In this document: in pieces, positions 1 through 8,600 of the stretch
Numbering within the stretch: position 1 is the first letter of the stretch
How the letters are laid out: each line of letters begins with the position of its first letter
NCBI RefSeq assembly: GCF_014201355.1
Contig: NZ_JACHEG010000007.1
Location: forward strand, 62,001 to 126,000
Source: Aliirhizobium wenxiniae
GTDB lineage: Bacteria > Pseudomonadota > Alphaproteobacteria > Rhizobiales > Rhizobiaceae
Direction of reading: 5' to 3'
DNA: 64,000 nt
The notes under the pieces: generated by a model
Database searches by the model: none
The model's input: the letters and a program-made list of their open reading frames with translations, nothing else
Told to the model about the DNA's origin: nothing
Position numbers and translations under genes: made by a program

Positions 1-1798
1 GATCGGTCAGCGCCATCTTGCCTTCCAACTCGATGCCGCGAACGTTTATCTTGCCCACCTGGTACTGCGCATAAGATGCATCATACTGCGGAACATTCGT
101 CTGTGTCAGGTCGAAGAGTGCCACAGTGAACATCGCATCCATGCCTTCCGGCTGATACTTTGCTCCGATCTCGTACTGGGTGCCTTCCTGCGCCTTGGGT
201 TCACTGACATAAGACGAGCGACTTGCCCCTACAGGAAGGAAGGATTCCTGGTAGCTGGCATAAAGAGACAATTCGTTCGTCGCCTTGTAAGTCAAACCGG
301 CGCGCTTGGTGAACTGCTCATCGACCGATGTGTCGTCTGAAAGAGTGGAGGAGGCAGACAAATAGTCAGTATACAGGCTTCTGGAGTTTGTCTTCACGTG
401 ATCATATCTAGCACCAAGCGTCGCGATCCAGCGATCGTCGATTGTCAGCTCTTCCTGAAGATAGACGCTCTTGGCGGCCTGTGAGCCATTGTCGTCGAAA
501 TCCCGATAAAAGCCAGAAACCACATTATCGCGACCACTATAGGTCGGATCGTAAGGGTCAATCCCGTTCAAACTTCCATCGTAGCGACGCTCTTCCAGCT
601 TGGCTTTCTGGTAGCTGACGCCAAGCAAGGTCTTGCTGTCGAACTGGCCAATGCTGGCATCATATTGCAATTGGTTGTCGACATCGAAACGCCTTGAGTG
701 GCCGTAAATGGCGAGAGAACTTCTGCTGCCGCCGATGCTTGTATAATCACCGATACCGGTCGCGTATGGCGCGAAAACACCTTCGTACGTCAAGTCGAGG
801 TCCGTGTAGCGTGTGTTTTGCCGAAACTCGAGACCGTTGCCAAAGTCATGACGGAACTCGTAGCCGATGTTCCGTTCGATCGTATCCATGTTGTCGAAAT
901 CGGGTTCGCCCAGATAAGTTTCCGAATCGATCTGGCCGCGCAGGCTGTAGGGAGTACCATGCGACGTGCTGCCATTGCGCTTGTTATAACTCGTCAGCAG
1001 AGTGAAGTCGGTATCGGCAGATGGGCTGAAGGTGAGCGCCGGCGCAATGTAGATGCGGTCATCGTCACTGTATTCGATACCCTGTTTGGCATCCTGCCAT
1101 TTGGCGGTCAGACGGTAGGACCAAATCCCATCCGGGTCGATTGGACCACCGAAATCGGTTCCCGTTTCGATATGGTCTTCACCGAATGTCGTGTAGACCT
1201 CGCCGAACTTGTAGTCCTGCGGCCGCTTGGAAATCGCGTTAACGACACCACCCGGCTGCGACATGCCGAACAGCGTGGAATTCGCGCCCTTGAGAACCTC
1301 AAGACGTTGCAAGCCATAGGGTTCCATCCGGCTGCCGGTGAAGTTGTCGCTACGCACCTGCAGACCGTCCTTGAACGTGCTCTGCCCGGTAGAGTAGAAA
1401 CCGCGGATCAGATAGTGGTCATAACGATTGTCCGAACCGTAGATATCGGTGGAAACACCCGGCGTATAAGACAGCGCCTCATCAAACGTCTTCACCCCGC
1501 GCTCATCCATCTCCTTCTGCGTCACCACCGAAACGGCTGCTGCCGAATCGAGGATTGGCGTATCGGTCTTCGAACTCGTGCGTGAACTTTTTGCAACGAT
1601 CGTGGAATCAGGCCCGACCGGTGAGCCGTCGCCCTGCAAGATAATCGGCTTCAACGTCGTGCCGGCATCGGTCTCTTCGGCATTCTGAGCAAAAGCGTGC
1701 AGCGGCAGAACAATGGCGCAGCTGGACAAAAGCACGAGAAAATGACCGCGATTGCGGGACTTTTTTGCAAAAGCATTGGGAACAATAGAGCCAGACAT
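1..1798 (-). CDS. TonB-dependent siderophore receptor (partial, C-terminal end outside window)
   Basis: Outer-membrane receptor that would import a ferric siderophore using TonB energy. Translating the minus strand from ATG at 1796-1798 gives an N-terminal signal region ending near HAFAQN. It is followed by a plug domain with recognisable stretches such as VSVVTQKEMDERG, TPGVSTDIYGSD, IRGFYSTG, EVLKGANSTLFG and PGGVVNAISKRP, then the first half of a beta-barrel. About 599 codons lie in the window and the frame is open to base 1; full-length relatives are usually near 700 residues. A ribosome-binding sequence (GGAG) precedes the ATG. The plug resembles ferrichrome/ferrioxamine-type receptors, but the ligand cannot be read from sequence. 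A TetR gene lies just upstream on the same strand, and a candidate iron-responsive dyad sits in the 182-base gap between them. Confidence 0.93.
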   Translation of the reverse strand, partial: MSGSIVPNAFAKKSRNRGHFLVLLSSCAIVLPLHAFAQNAEETDAGTTLKPIILQGDGSPVGPDSTIVAKSSRTSSKTDTPILDSAAAVSVVTQKEMDERGVKTFDEALSYTPGVSTDIYGSDNRYDHYLIRGFYSTGQSTFKDGLQVRSDNFTGSRMEPYGLQRLEVLKGANSTLFGMSQPGGVVNAISKRPQDYKFGEVYTTFGEDHIETGTDFGGPIDPDGIWSYRLTAKWQDAKQGIEYSDDDRIYIAPALTFSPSADTDFTLLTSYNKRNGSTSHGTPYSLRGQIDSETYLGEPDFDNMDTIERNIGYEFRHDFGNGLEFRQNTRYTDLDLTYEGVFAPYATGIGDYTSIGGSRSSLAIYGHSRRFDVDNQLQYDASIGQFDSKTLLGVSYQKAKLEERRYDGSLNGIDPYDPTYSGRDNVVSGFYRDFDDNGSQAAKSVYLQEELTIDDRWIATLGARYDHVKTNSRSLYTDYLSASSTLSDDTSVDEQFTKRAGLTYKATNELSLYASYQESFLPVGASRSSYVSEPKAQEGTQYEIGAKYQPEGMDAMFTVALFDLTQTNVPQYDASYAQYQVGKINVRGIELEGKMALTD

Positions 1799-1869
1799 AA
1801 GAGTGCTCCTTCAGTGTACGCGAGCAAAATCAGAGGCTTCGCGGCATCAAACGCAAAGCCAAAAAAATA

Positions 1870-1884
1870 TGATTGATAAAATCA
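1870..1884. promoter_or_regulatory. Candidate iron-responsive operator (TGA-N9-TCA) upstream of the receptor
   Basis: TGATTGATAAAATCA fits the TGA-N9-TCA form described for RirA-type IRO boxes in Rhizobiales. It lies about 70 bases upstream of the receptor start in an A-rich stretch, where an iron-regulated promoter would be expected. The motif is short and could occur by chance. Confidence 0.4.
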
Positions 1885-1980
1885 GGAATTATCGGTCGCC
1901 GGAAAGTGAGTCAATGCGCGAAGACTTACACCGGCGGCGTATCAACAATATCTGCGGCCGATATGCCACAGGCTGATCGA

Positions 1981-2643
1981 TCAGCCTTCGCCGGAAGGCA
2001 CGTCCGGCGTTTTCAGATAGCTGACGACTGCATCCGAAATCATCTGCTTGTGGCGCGCCATCAGCCCTACCTCGGAAAGATCGCGCCTGAAAATCGCGCC
2101 GAACGTATAGCGATTGGAGACACGGAAGAAACAGAAGGCGCTGATCAGCATGTGAACATCGATTGCATCCGTGCGGCGCAGGAAAACGCCATCGCGCCCG
2201 CCCCTGTCGATGATTTTTTCCAACATCTCAATGATCGATATGTTCAGATCGAGAAGCGTTTCCGACCGGCGCATGTGAGCGGCACAATTGATGTTCTCGC
2301 TGCTGACGAGGCGGATGAAATCGGGATGTGCCTCGTCATAGTCGAATGTTTCGGAGATCAGCACCCGCAACGCGTCTTCCGCCGGCAGGTCCTCTAGCAG
2401 AAGATCAGCTTCCAGCGTTCTGATCTGCCGATAGGATCGCTCCAACACCGCCAGATAGAGGTCTTCCTTGCCGCCGAAATAATAGTAGATCATCCGCTTG
2501 GACGTGCGCGTCTTCTCGGCGATCGCATCGATGCGGCCACCAGCCAGACCATGGGTCGCGAACTCCTCGGTCGCAGCATCGAGAATGTCTGCCTTCGTCC
2601 GTTCGGGGTCGTTTTTTCGGCGCTGTTGCGGTCTGGCAGACAT
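1981..2643 (-). CDS. TetR/AcrR family transcriptional regulator
   Basis: A 220-residue one-component repressor. The N-terminal third holds a TetR helix-turn-helix: ILDAATEEFATHGLAGGRID, then IAEKTRTSKRMIYYYFGGKE and DLYLAVLE, at residues ~18-65. A helical ligand-binding domain with a TetR_C-type core (HPDFIRLVSSENI) follows. ATG at 2641-2643 (MSARPQQRR) was preferred; an in-frame ATG at 2685 would add 14 residues, and neither start has a strong Shine-Dalgarno. The gene precedes the TonB receptor on the same strand and diverges from the thiamine-uptake operon. Regulation of the receptor is the simplest reading, but the effector is unknown. Confidence 0.88.
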   Translation of the reverse strand: MSARPQQRRKNDPERTKADILDAATEEFATHGLAGGRIDAIAEKTRTSKRMIYYYFGGKEDLYLAVLERSYRQIRTLEADLLLEDLPAEDALRVLISETFDYDEAHPDFIRLVSSENINCAAHMRRSETLLDLNISIIEMLEKIIDRGGRDGVFLRRTDAIDVHMLISAFCFFRVSNRYTFGAIFRRDLSEVGLMARHKQMISDAVVSYLKTPDVPSGEG

Positions 2644-2766
2644 GGAAACGAAACTCCGGAGCTCCACCGGCCGGAGCGAATTCATACCCGTCTCGTACTC
2701 CGCTTGAAACGGTCATTCAACACTGCCCTCTTGCAAGTGCTGCATCATCTGATCTATCAGGGGCCG

Positions 2767-2856
2767 AACAGGGGTGCTCCGTATCGCCGGGGTTGAGATT
2801 CGGTCGTCATGACCGTGGACCCTAAAGCTGATCTGGATAATGCCAGCGGAGCGAGG
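2767..2856 (+). promoter_or_regulatory. TPP riboswitch (THI element) in the ykoF-thiXZY leader
   Basis: The leader contains the hallmark conserved blocks of the thiamine pyrophosphate aptamer in the right order: GGGGTGCTCCG (2771-2781), GGGGTTGAGA (2789-2798), GACCCT (2818-2823), then CTGATCTGGATAATGCCAGC (2828-2847) followed by GGAGCGA. The closing helix pairs GCTCCG with CGGAGC. The purine-rich GCGAGG just after the aptamer is the likely ribosome-binding site for the ATG at 2863, so translational sequestration by TPP is the probable mechanism. An ATG at 2809 lies inside the aptamer and is not a credible start. Confidence 0.95.
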
Positions 2857-2862
2857 TGCAAG

Positions 2863-3471
2863 ATGTTTTCCGGCGCGCAGATTTCCCTTTACCCGATGTC
2901 CGACGATTTCGCCGACGTCATCCTCGGTGCCTTGTCCGCGCTTGATCCCTATCGGGATCAGTTGAGGATCGAGACCGACGACATTTCGACGCTTCTTGTC
3001 GGCACGCCGGATGTCGTCATGGCCGCGATGCGCGACCTCTTCGTTGCCGCCGCAAAATCCGGCAAACATTGCGTCATGCATGCAACGCTGTCGCGCGGCT
3101 GCCCAGGCGAGCCGGACGATCCGATCTGCCATGTTCCCGAGATGACCGGGCCACTCGCACCCCTTGAGGAGCGCAGGGCACAGGCATTGGCCGCAGTCTC
3201 CTCGATTCCGCTTGCCGGACAGCCGACAGCCGCGCAATTTTCACTCTACACGCTCGGCATCGGCCAGCACATGGACGAGATCTACGGCTGCATCGACTTC
3301 ATCAAGTCGTCTGGCGTGTTCGACAAGTCGAAGAACTTCTGCACAAAACTGCGCGGCGATGCCGCGCCGGTTTTTGCAACGGTTGGCGAGGCTTTCGTCC
3401 GTTTCGGGCCGCCGCAGGGCCATGTCACCATCGATCTGACCGTTTCGGCCAACAGCCCGAGCGCCATCTAA
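2863..3471 (+). CDS. ykoF: YkoF-family thiamine/HMP-binding protein
   Basis: A 202-residue cytoplasmic protein of the YkoF family, which binds thiamine or its hydroxymethylpyrimidine moiety. Two ACT-like repeats are visible. The first begins GAQISLYPMSDDFADVILGA (residues ~4-23), where ISLYPMSDDF is the family signature; the second begins AAQFSLYTLGIGQHMDEIYG (residues ~124-145). ATG 2863 was chosen over the upstream in-frame ATG 2809 because the latter lies inside the TPP aptamer and because GCGAGG precedes 2863 at correct spacing. It is the first gene of a four-gene operon with an HMP/thiamine-type ABC importer, so a chaperone or buffering role for the imported pyrimidine is inferred. Confidence 0.9.
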   Translation: MFSGAQISLYPMSDDFADVILGALSALDPYRDQLRIETDDISTLLVGTPDVVMAAMRDLFVAAAKSGKHCVMHATLSRGCPGEPDDPICHVPEMTGPLAPLEERRAQALAAVSSIPLAGQPTAAQFSLYTLGIGQHMDEIYGCIDFIKSSGVFDKSKNFCTKLRGDAAPVFATVGEAFVRFGPPQGHVTIDLTVSANSPSAI

Positions 3472-3490
3472 CGCCCTCACGGACAAGTCG

Positions 3491-4297
3491 ATGTCGTCGA
3501 GCACTTCGCCCATGCGCGGACGTATGCTCCGCAATCATGCCTTCCGGGCATTGCCGGCTCTCGTTGCCGCGAGCAGCCTGCTTCTCGCATGGGAGATCTA
3601 TTGCCGCGCCTCCGGCATTTCGGAGACAACCCTGCCCGCGCCATCCCAGGTGCTTCTCCAGGCATGGCTCAATCGCGAAGCCCTCTGGGCCAATACCGTG
3701 CCGACCCTTCGCGCGACGCTTCTGGGCTTCTCGTTATCACTCGTCCTCGCTTTCCTGCTGTCGATGGCGATCGATTTTTCCGCCCTGATGCGGCGGGCGC
3801 TTTTTCCGATCTTCATCGCCAGCCAGACCCTGCCGCTGGTGGCAATCGCACCGCTGGTCGTCTTGTGGTTCGGCTTCGGGCTTTTGCCCAAAATCCTGCT
3901 CGTGGCGCTCGTCACCTTCTTTCCGATGCTGGTCGCCCTGGCTGAAGGTTATGCCTCCACCGAAAATGAAGTCGAGGACCTGCTCGCCTCGATGGGCGCA
4001 TCCCGCTGGAAGCGCTTCCTGCTTGCCCGCCTGCCCTCGGCGCTTCCCTATTTCTTCGCCGGTTTGCGCATCTCGATCACCTATGCCGTGGTCGCGGCGA
4101 TCTTCGCCGAATATGCCGGGGCAGCCAAAGGGCTCGGTATCTACATGCTCAATGCGAAGAACAATTTCCGGCCGGACCTCGTGCTCGCCGCCGTGCTGGT
4201 CAGCTCACTGCTGACCTTGCTTCTGTTCAGCGCCACCTGGGCCGTGCAGCGACTGGCTGCACCGTGGATCGACAGCACATCGGGGCGACGCCCATGA
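3491..4297 (+). CDS. thiX: ABC transporter permease, thiamine precursor uptake (ThiX-like)
   Basis: A 268-residue inner-membrane permease of the SsuC/TauC/ThiX type (BPD_transp_1). About six hydrophobic segments are seen, and the cytoplasmic EAA loop is clear at residues ~150-185 (EGYASTENEVEDLLASMGAS, then RWKRFLLARLP). It follows ykoF by 19 bases and overlaps the ATPase gene by four (ATGA at 4294-4297). With the NMT1-like binding protein downstream and the TPP riboswitch upstream, the imported compound is most likely HMP or a formylaminopyrimidine-type thiamine precursor. Start ambiguous: ATG 3491, 3512 and 3524 all lack a strong Shine-Dalgarno. Confidence 0.9.
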   Translation: MSSSTSPMRGRMLRNHAFRALPALVAASSLLLAWEIYCRASGISETTLPAPSQVLLQAWLNREALWANTVPTLRATLLGFSLSLVLAFLLSMAIDFSALMRRALFPIFIASQTLPLVAIAPLVVLWFGFGLLPKILLVALVTFFPMLVALAEGYASTENEVEDLLASMGASRWKRFLLARLPSALPYFFAGLRISITYAVVAAIFAEYAGAAKGLGIYMLNAKNNFRPDLVLAAVLVSSLLTLLLFSATWAVQRLAAPWIDSTSGRRP

Positions 4298-5073
4298 CCG
4301 AACCGCTGCTCCGCCTCGACAGGATTTCGCTGAGCTATAGCGAAATCGATGTGCTGCAAGACATTTCGCTAGATGTCCTGCCCGGCGAATTCGTCTCGAT
4401 CCTAGGGCCTTCCGGCGCGGGCAAATCGACCATCTTCAAGCTCCTCACCGGCGCGGCAAATGCCGGCAGCGGCGAGATCCAGTTTGCCGGCAAACCGCTT
4501 ATTGCCACCGATCGGCCGTTCGCCTTCATGCCGCAACGCGATGCACTGATGCCCTGGCGGCGGATCATCGACAACACGACGCTCGGGCTCCAAGTACAGG
4601 GAATGCGGAGAAAAGAGGCTCGAAAGCGCGTCGCGCCGCTGTTTAAGGAGTTCGGCCTTGGCGGTTTCGAGCAGCATTATCCGCAGGCGCTTTCCGGCGG
4701 CATGCGCCAGCGCGCCGCCCTGCTGCGCACCGTTGTCCAGGACAGGCCCGTACTGCTGCTCGATGAGCCTTTCGGCGCGCTGGATGCGCTCACCCGCAAC
4801 CAGATGCAGATCTGGCTCGAAGCCATGTGGCTCAAACATCGCTGGACCATCATCCTGATCACCCATGATGTGCGGGAGGCCGTGATGCTTTCCGACAGGA
4901 TCCACCTTCTATCGCCGCGCCCCGCACGCGTTGAACGGACGATCGCGGTTCCCCTGCCGCGCGCCCGTTTCAGCCACCCCACGGCCCGTGCCGAGGCTGC
5001 AGCCATAGAAACCTCGATACTCGATTTTCTCCTCTCTCCTCAGATCCGGGAACCGGAAGGACTGTTGCCATGA
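4294..5073 (+). CDS. thiZ: ABC transporter ATP-binding protein, thiamine precursor uptake (ThiZ-like)
   Basis: A 259-residue ABC ATPase that powers the ThiX permease. Walker A GPSGAGKS lies at residues ~43-50, the signature LSGGMRQRAALLRT mid-protein, Walker B VLLLDEPFGALD directly after it, and the switch histidine in ILITHDVREA. ATG 4294 gives the ATGA overlap with thiX; an upstream in-frame ATG at 4264 would overlap thiX by 34 bases and is less likely. It also overlaps thiY by ATGA. The sequence belongs to the nitrate/sulfonate/taurine ATPase group, typical for ThiZ. Confidence 0.92.
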   Translation: MTEPLLRLDRISLSYSEIDVLQDISLDVLPGEFVSILGPSGAGKSTIFKLLTGAANAGSGEIQFAGKPLIATDRPFAFMPQRDALMPWRRIIDNTTLGLQVQGMRRKEARKRVAPLFKEFGLGGFEQHYPQALSGGMRQRAALLRTVVQDRPVLLLDEPFGALDALTRNQMQIWLEAMWLKHRWTIILITHDVREAVMLSDRIHLLSPRPARVERTIAVPLPRARFSHPTARAEAAAIETSILDFLLSPQIREPEGLLP

Positions 5074-6083
5074 GCCAATTATTGTTGAGCCGACGCGCCA
5101 CGCTCGCGGCACTCGCCGCACTCGCCGTGCCGGCGCTGCCTGCCCGATCCCAGGCCGCTTCAAAGGTTACGGTCGCCCTCGATTGGACGCCGAATACCAA
5201 TCACATCGGCCTGTTCGTCGCCCGGGACAAAGGCTTCTACAAGGATGCCGGCCTCGACGTCGAAATCCTCCCCTATACGGACACCTCGGCCGGAACGCTG
5301 GTTGCCAATCACGTGGCCGATTTCGGCATTCTCGGCTCGATCGCTCTTCTCACCCAGCGCACGGCAGGTGCAGATCTCGTCGGCACCTATGCCATCGTGC
5401 AGACCGAAACAGGCCGCCTCGTCTTCAAGGGAGGCCGTTCCGACATCACCCGCCCGAAGGATCTCGATGGCAAGACCTATGGCGGTTTCGGCTCTGCCTG
5501 GGAAAATGCGCTGATATCCTCGATCATTCGCCATGACGGCGGCAAGGGCGAGTTCGAAACGATCACGCTCGGCACATCCGCCTATCAGGCCCTGGAAAAC
5601 GGCGCCGTCGATTTCACGCTGGAAGTCTATACCTGGGAAGGTGTGAAGGCTGAACTGGAAGGCTTGAAGCAGGGCGCGTTCCGTTATGCCGATTTCGGCG
5701 TGCCGGACGAGCACACGGCCCTGATCGGCTCCAGCCGGAAATTCCTCGACGAAAATCCGAAAGAAGCAGCGACCTTCCTCCAGGCGACCCGCAAGGGCTA
5801 TCGGTTCGCCATCGAAAATCCGGATGAGGCGACCGACCTGCTGATCTCGGCCAACAAGGATGCCTTGACCGATCGCGCGCTGATCCGGGCGTCGCTTAAG
5901 GCGCTGATCGAAGGCAAATATCTGGAAAGCGCCGAAGGCGCGATCGGCACGATCGATCCTTCGAAATTCGAAGCGATCGGCGCTTACGCCTATAAGGCAG
6001 GCATTCTCAAGGCCGCCGGCGGCAAGCCTCTCGAAGCGAAACCGGATTTTACGAGCTATTACGCCAACGACTTTTTGAAATAA
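5070..6083 (+). CDS. thiY: NMT1/THI5-like periplasmic binding protein (ThiY-like)
   Basis: A 337-residue solute-binding protein. Its N-terminus has a twin-arginine-like SRRATLAALAALAVPALPAR export signal with cleavage near RSQA. The mature start KVTVALDWTPNTNHIGLFVA is the classic NMT1/ThiY opening, and GFYKDAGLDVEIL follows. It is the last gene of the riboswitch-controlled operon, with ATGA overlap to thiZ. Members of this family bind HMP or N-formyl-aminopyrimidine; the exact ligand is inferred from the YkoF and TPP-riboswitch context. A 16-bp inverted repeat follows the stop. Confidence 0.92.
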   Translation: MSQLLLSRRATLAALAALAVPALPARSQAASKVTVALDWTPNTNHIGLFVARDKGFYKDAGLDVEILPYTDTSAGTLVANHVADFGILGSIALLTQRTAGADLVGTYAIVQTETGRLVFKGGRSDITRPKDLDGKTYGGFGSAWENALISSIIRHDGGKGEFETITLGTSAYQALENGAVDFTLEVYTWEGVKAELEGLKQGAFRYADFGVPDEHTALIGSSRKFLDENPKEAATFLQATRKGYRFAIENPDEATDLLISANKDALTDRALIRASLKALIEGKYLESAEGAIGTIDPSKFEAIGAYAYKAGILKAAGGKPLEAKPDFTSYYANDFLK

Positions 6084-6090
6084 TCCCCAA

Positions 6091-6126
6091 GTGTCAAGGG
6101 TGCCGGCGATCCGGCACCCTTGACAC
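6091..6126. terminator. Strong inverted repeat between convergent thiY and the 6169-7266 gene
   Basis: GTGTCAAGGGTGCCGG - CGAT - CCGGCACCCTTGACAC forms a perfect 16-bp stem with a four-base loop, eight bases after the thiY stop. There is no T-run on either side, so it may act as a bidirectional 3'-end or mRNA-stability hairpin rather than a classic Rho-independent terminator. Confidence 0.65.
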
Positions 6127-6168
6127 CTCCCCCTTGGCCGCCAGCCTGCCGACAGGCCGGATATGGCA

Positions 6169-7266
6169 TCAGATGATGCCCCAGGCACGAAACCGCCCTC
6201 GCCCCGTCAGCTCTCTCAGATGCAATTCCGAAGCGATCTTCAGCGCGCCTTGCGGCGTCACGCAAAGCGATTTTGCGATCATGCCCGAAGACACGATCGG
6301 TCGGGAGAGAACAAGATCGACAAGCTGGGGCAGTTTCGATGACTGACGCCGTCCGGCGATCCGGTGCTGCATCTGCTGCTGCGCCAGCACAAGGCGATCA
6401 TGTTCCTTAAGGCCTGTCTGGCCGGCTTCGGTGATCGCCTCGAGAAAGGCCAGGATACGAACCTCCTGCTTCGGACTTGTCCGCAATTCCCGCCCGACCT
6501 GTTTCAGCCCCAGATTGAACGCCGCCAGATGTGCCGTCGTGATGCCCTCTTTCCTCAGAAGCGAGGCGGCGAGCAACCGGCCCAGCCATGGAGCATGCTG
6601 AAGCACCTGCAGCTGGTTCCAGGCATCCAGCAACAAGACGGCCCGAAGCACCGGCGGCAGGCTCGCACTTGCGTCGACCACATCCTGCCATTCGGCAAGC
6701 CGCTCGTCCTCGTTCCAGTCCGGTTCGTAAAGAAGTGCTGCGCGTTCCTTGGGATAAGACGGCGCAGATGGCCTCAGAACCTGAGAAAGTGCTGCCTCGC
6801 TTCTGGCGACGGCAGCGTCGATTTCGGCCAGATATTGCGCCAGCGGATCATCTTCATCCTGCAGACCGGCGGATTTCGTCTCCAGTGGCGTCTCCGCGGG
6901 CATGGCAGATGGACGCTCCACCGCCTTTCCCCGCAACTGGTTCAGCCCTTCCCGGCTCAGCGCCCAACCGGGCTCATTCTCGATGATGCGCCGCCTGGTT
7001 CGCAAAATATCGTGGGCTATCGTCAGTTCATGCGTCGGCGCACGAATGCCCATCGCCGCATCGTGCAACACCAGATCTTCCAGATGCACAAGTTCGCCAT
7101 CGATCCAGAGCGACGCCACCGCATCGACGAAATGTGATCTTTCGCTCCAGCCCGGACCGACTGCCGACCGAGAAATCCGCTCGTCGAGACGCGTGATCGC
7201 TGCAGTCGCCCGGCAGGCCGGCTCCATCAGCCGATGCAACGGCAGATCCGCGAAATTGTAGCGCAT
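6169..7266 (-). CDS. RHE_PE00001-family (DUF1612/HTH) protein
   Basis: A 365-residue protein of the rhizobial RHE_PE00001 family. The recognised N-terminal block is MRYNFADLPLHRLMEPACRA, followed by ITRLDERISRS, then a conserved centre (SLWIDGELVHLEDLVLHDAA, THELTIAHDILRTRRRI). The C-terminal third (~residues 300-360) looks like a winged-helix: SRPIVSSGMIAKSLCVTPQG followed by ALKIASEL. Many relatives lie on rhizobial plasmids. DNA binding is suggested by the C-terminal helix-turn-helix, and the true role is not known. ATG 7266 matches the family start; an upstream in-frame start at 7329 adds 21 unconserved residues. It converges on thiY and diverges from selD. Confidence 0.75.
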   Translation of the reverse strand: MRYNFADLPLHRLMEPACRATAAITRLDERISRSAVGPGWSERSHFVDAVASLWIDGELVHLEDLVLHDAAMGIRAPTHELTIAHDILRTRRRIIENEPGWALSREGLNQLRGKAVERPSAMPAETPLETKSAGLQDEDDPLAQYLAEIDAAVARSEAALSQVLRPSAPSYPKERAALLYEPDWNEDERLAEWQDVVDASASLPPVLRAVLLLDAWNQLQVLQHAPWLGRLLAASLLRKEGITTAHLAAFNLGLKQVGRELRTSPKQEVRILAFLEAITEAGQTGLKEHDRLVLAQQQMQHRIAGRRQSSKLPQLVDLVLSRPIVSSGMIAKSLCVTPQGALKIASELHLRELTGRGRFRAWGII

Positions 7267-7510
7267 GCTCTTTACCGATCCCAGAATCGTTACGATCATC
7301 ATAGCGAATGAAGCGTGCTGTAAGAACAATCATGTCGGTAAACCGGATGCTGGCTGTCTCGCCCCGCTCAAACCCGGCCCTTTCACCACTCAGTGATTGA
7401 ATTAGAACATCGGCCTAACGTGATAGACGCGCGGTTATCAAGGCGTTATCACCTCCATAACCCATGCCACACGAACCGCAATCTGCGGCACGCTCCGAAG
7501 GAGGAATACC

Positions 7511-8560
7511 ATGGATATGTCGTCTCCCCGTCTGACCGAGCTTGCCCATGGTGGCGGTTGCGGCTGCAAGCTTGCACCCGCCGTCCTGCAGAAACTGTTG
7601 GCAGGCCAGCCGGCCGCGCAGCCTTTCGCACAGCTTCTGGTCGGAAACGAGATGTCCGACGACGCCGCTGTCTGGCAGATCGACGACAATACATGCGTGA
7701 TCGCCACCACGGATTTCTTCATGCCGATGGTGGACGACCCCTACGATTTCGGCCGCATCGCCGCCACCAACGCAATTTCCGATGTCTATGCCATGGGCGG
7801 AAAGCCGATCATGGCGCTTGCGATCCTGGGTATGCCGATCAACAAGCTGGAGCCGGAAAAGATTTCCAGAATCCTCGAAGGTGGCGCATCGATCTGCGCT
7901 GAAGCTGGCATCCCGGTTGCGGGCGGTCATTCCATCGACAGCGTCGAGCCTATCTATGGTCTTGCCGTAATCGGCATCTGTCACCCTAGTCAGGTGCGCC
8001 GCAATGGCGGAGCAAAGGCCGGCGACAAGCTCATCCTCACCAAGGGCATAGGCATTGGCATCTATTCCTCTGCTATCAAGAAGAATGCTCTCCCGAAAAA
8101 AGCTTATGACGAGATGATCGCCTCGACGACACTGCTCAACAAGGTCGGCACAACGCTTGCCGCCGATCCCGACGTTCACGCCATCACCGACGTTACTGGC
8201 TTTGGCATTCTCGGCCACGGTCTGGAAATGGCCCGCGCCTCCGGGTTGACCCTGAGGCTCAGCCTTGCCGACATCCCGTTTCTGACGAAGGCCGAGGAAC
8301 TTGCGCAACAGGGCTTTATTACCGGAGCGTCGGTCCGCAACTGGGCGAGCTATGGCGATGCGATTACGCTGCCGGAAGATATGCCGGAATGGCAGAGAAT
8401 GTTGCTGGCCGATCCGCAGACGTCTGGCGGCCTGCTGGTCGCCGTCGCGGCCGACAAGGCAGATGCGTTGGTAGGTCAGGCGCGGGATGCGGGTTATCCC
8501 CTGGCGACCGTTGTCGGCACGGTAGAAGACGGCGCAGCCGGCATTGTCGTCAACCGCTGA
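7511..8560 (+). CDS. selD: Selenide, water dikinase (selenophosphate synthetase)
   Basis: A 349-residue enzyme making selenophosphate from selenide and ATP, the Se donor for Sec-tRNA. The N-terminal active-site loop HGGGCGCK places Cys17 and Lys20. This is the cysteine form, so SelD is not itself a selenoprotein. PurM-type features follow: DDAAVW, ATTDFFMPMVDDPYDFGRIA with metal-binding Asp, TNAISDVYAMGG, and AGGHSID. The start is fixed by AGGAGGA seven bases before ATG 7511. It is on the opposite strand from the selA/selB block about 2.2 kb away, so it has its own promoter; all Sec-specific genes of the window (selA, selB, selC, selD) still cluster. Confidence 0.97.
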   Translation: MDMSSPRLTELAHGGGCGCKLAPAVLQKLLAGQPAAQPFAQLLVGNEMSDDAAVWQIDDNTCVIATTDFFMPMVDDPYDFGRIAATNAISDVYAMGGKPIMALAILGMPINKLEPEKISRILEGGASICAEAGIPVAGGHSIDSVEPIYGLAVIGICHPSQVRRNGGAKAGDKLILTKGIGIGIYSSAIKKNALPKKAYDEMIASTTLLNKVGTTLAADPDVHAITDVTGFGILGHGLEMARASGLTLRLSLADIPFLTKAEELAQQGFITGASVRNWASYGDAITLPEDMPEWQRMLLADPQTSGGLLVAVAADKADALVGQARDAGYPLATVVGTVEDGAAGIVVNR

Positions 8561-8600
8561 TCGACTTCATCTGATCCGTTCACCCAATCGGATTATCCAA

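Noticed and set aside
698..1585. A 295-aa plus-strand open frame opposite the TonB receptor
   Set aside because: It is the antisense shadow of clear receptor coding sequence; high-GC codon bias makes such frames common here.
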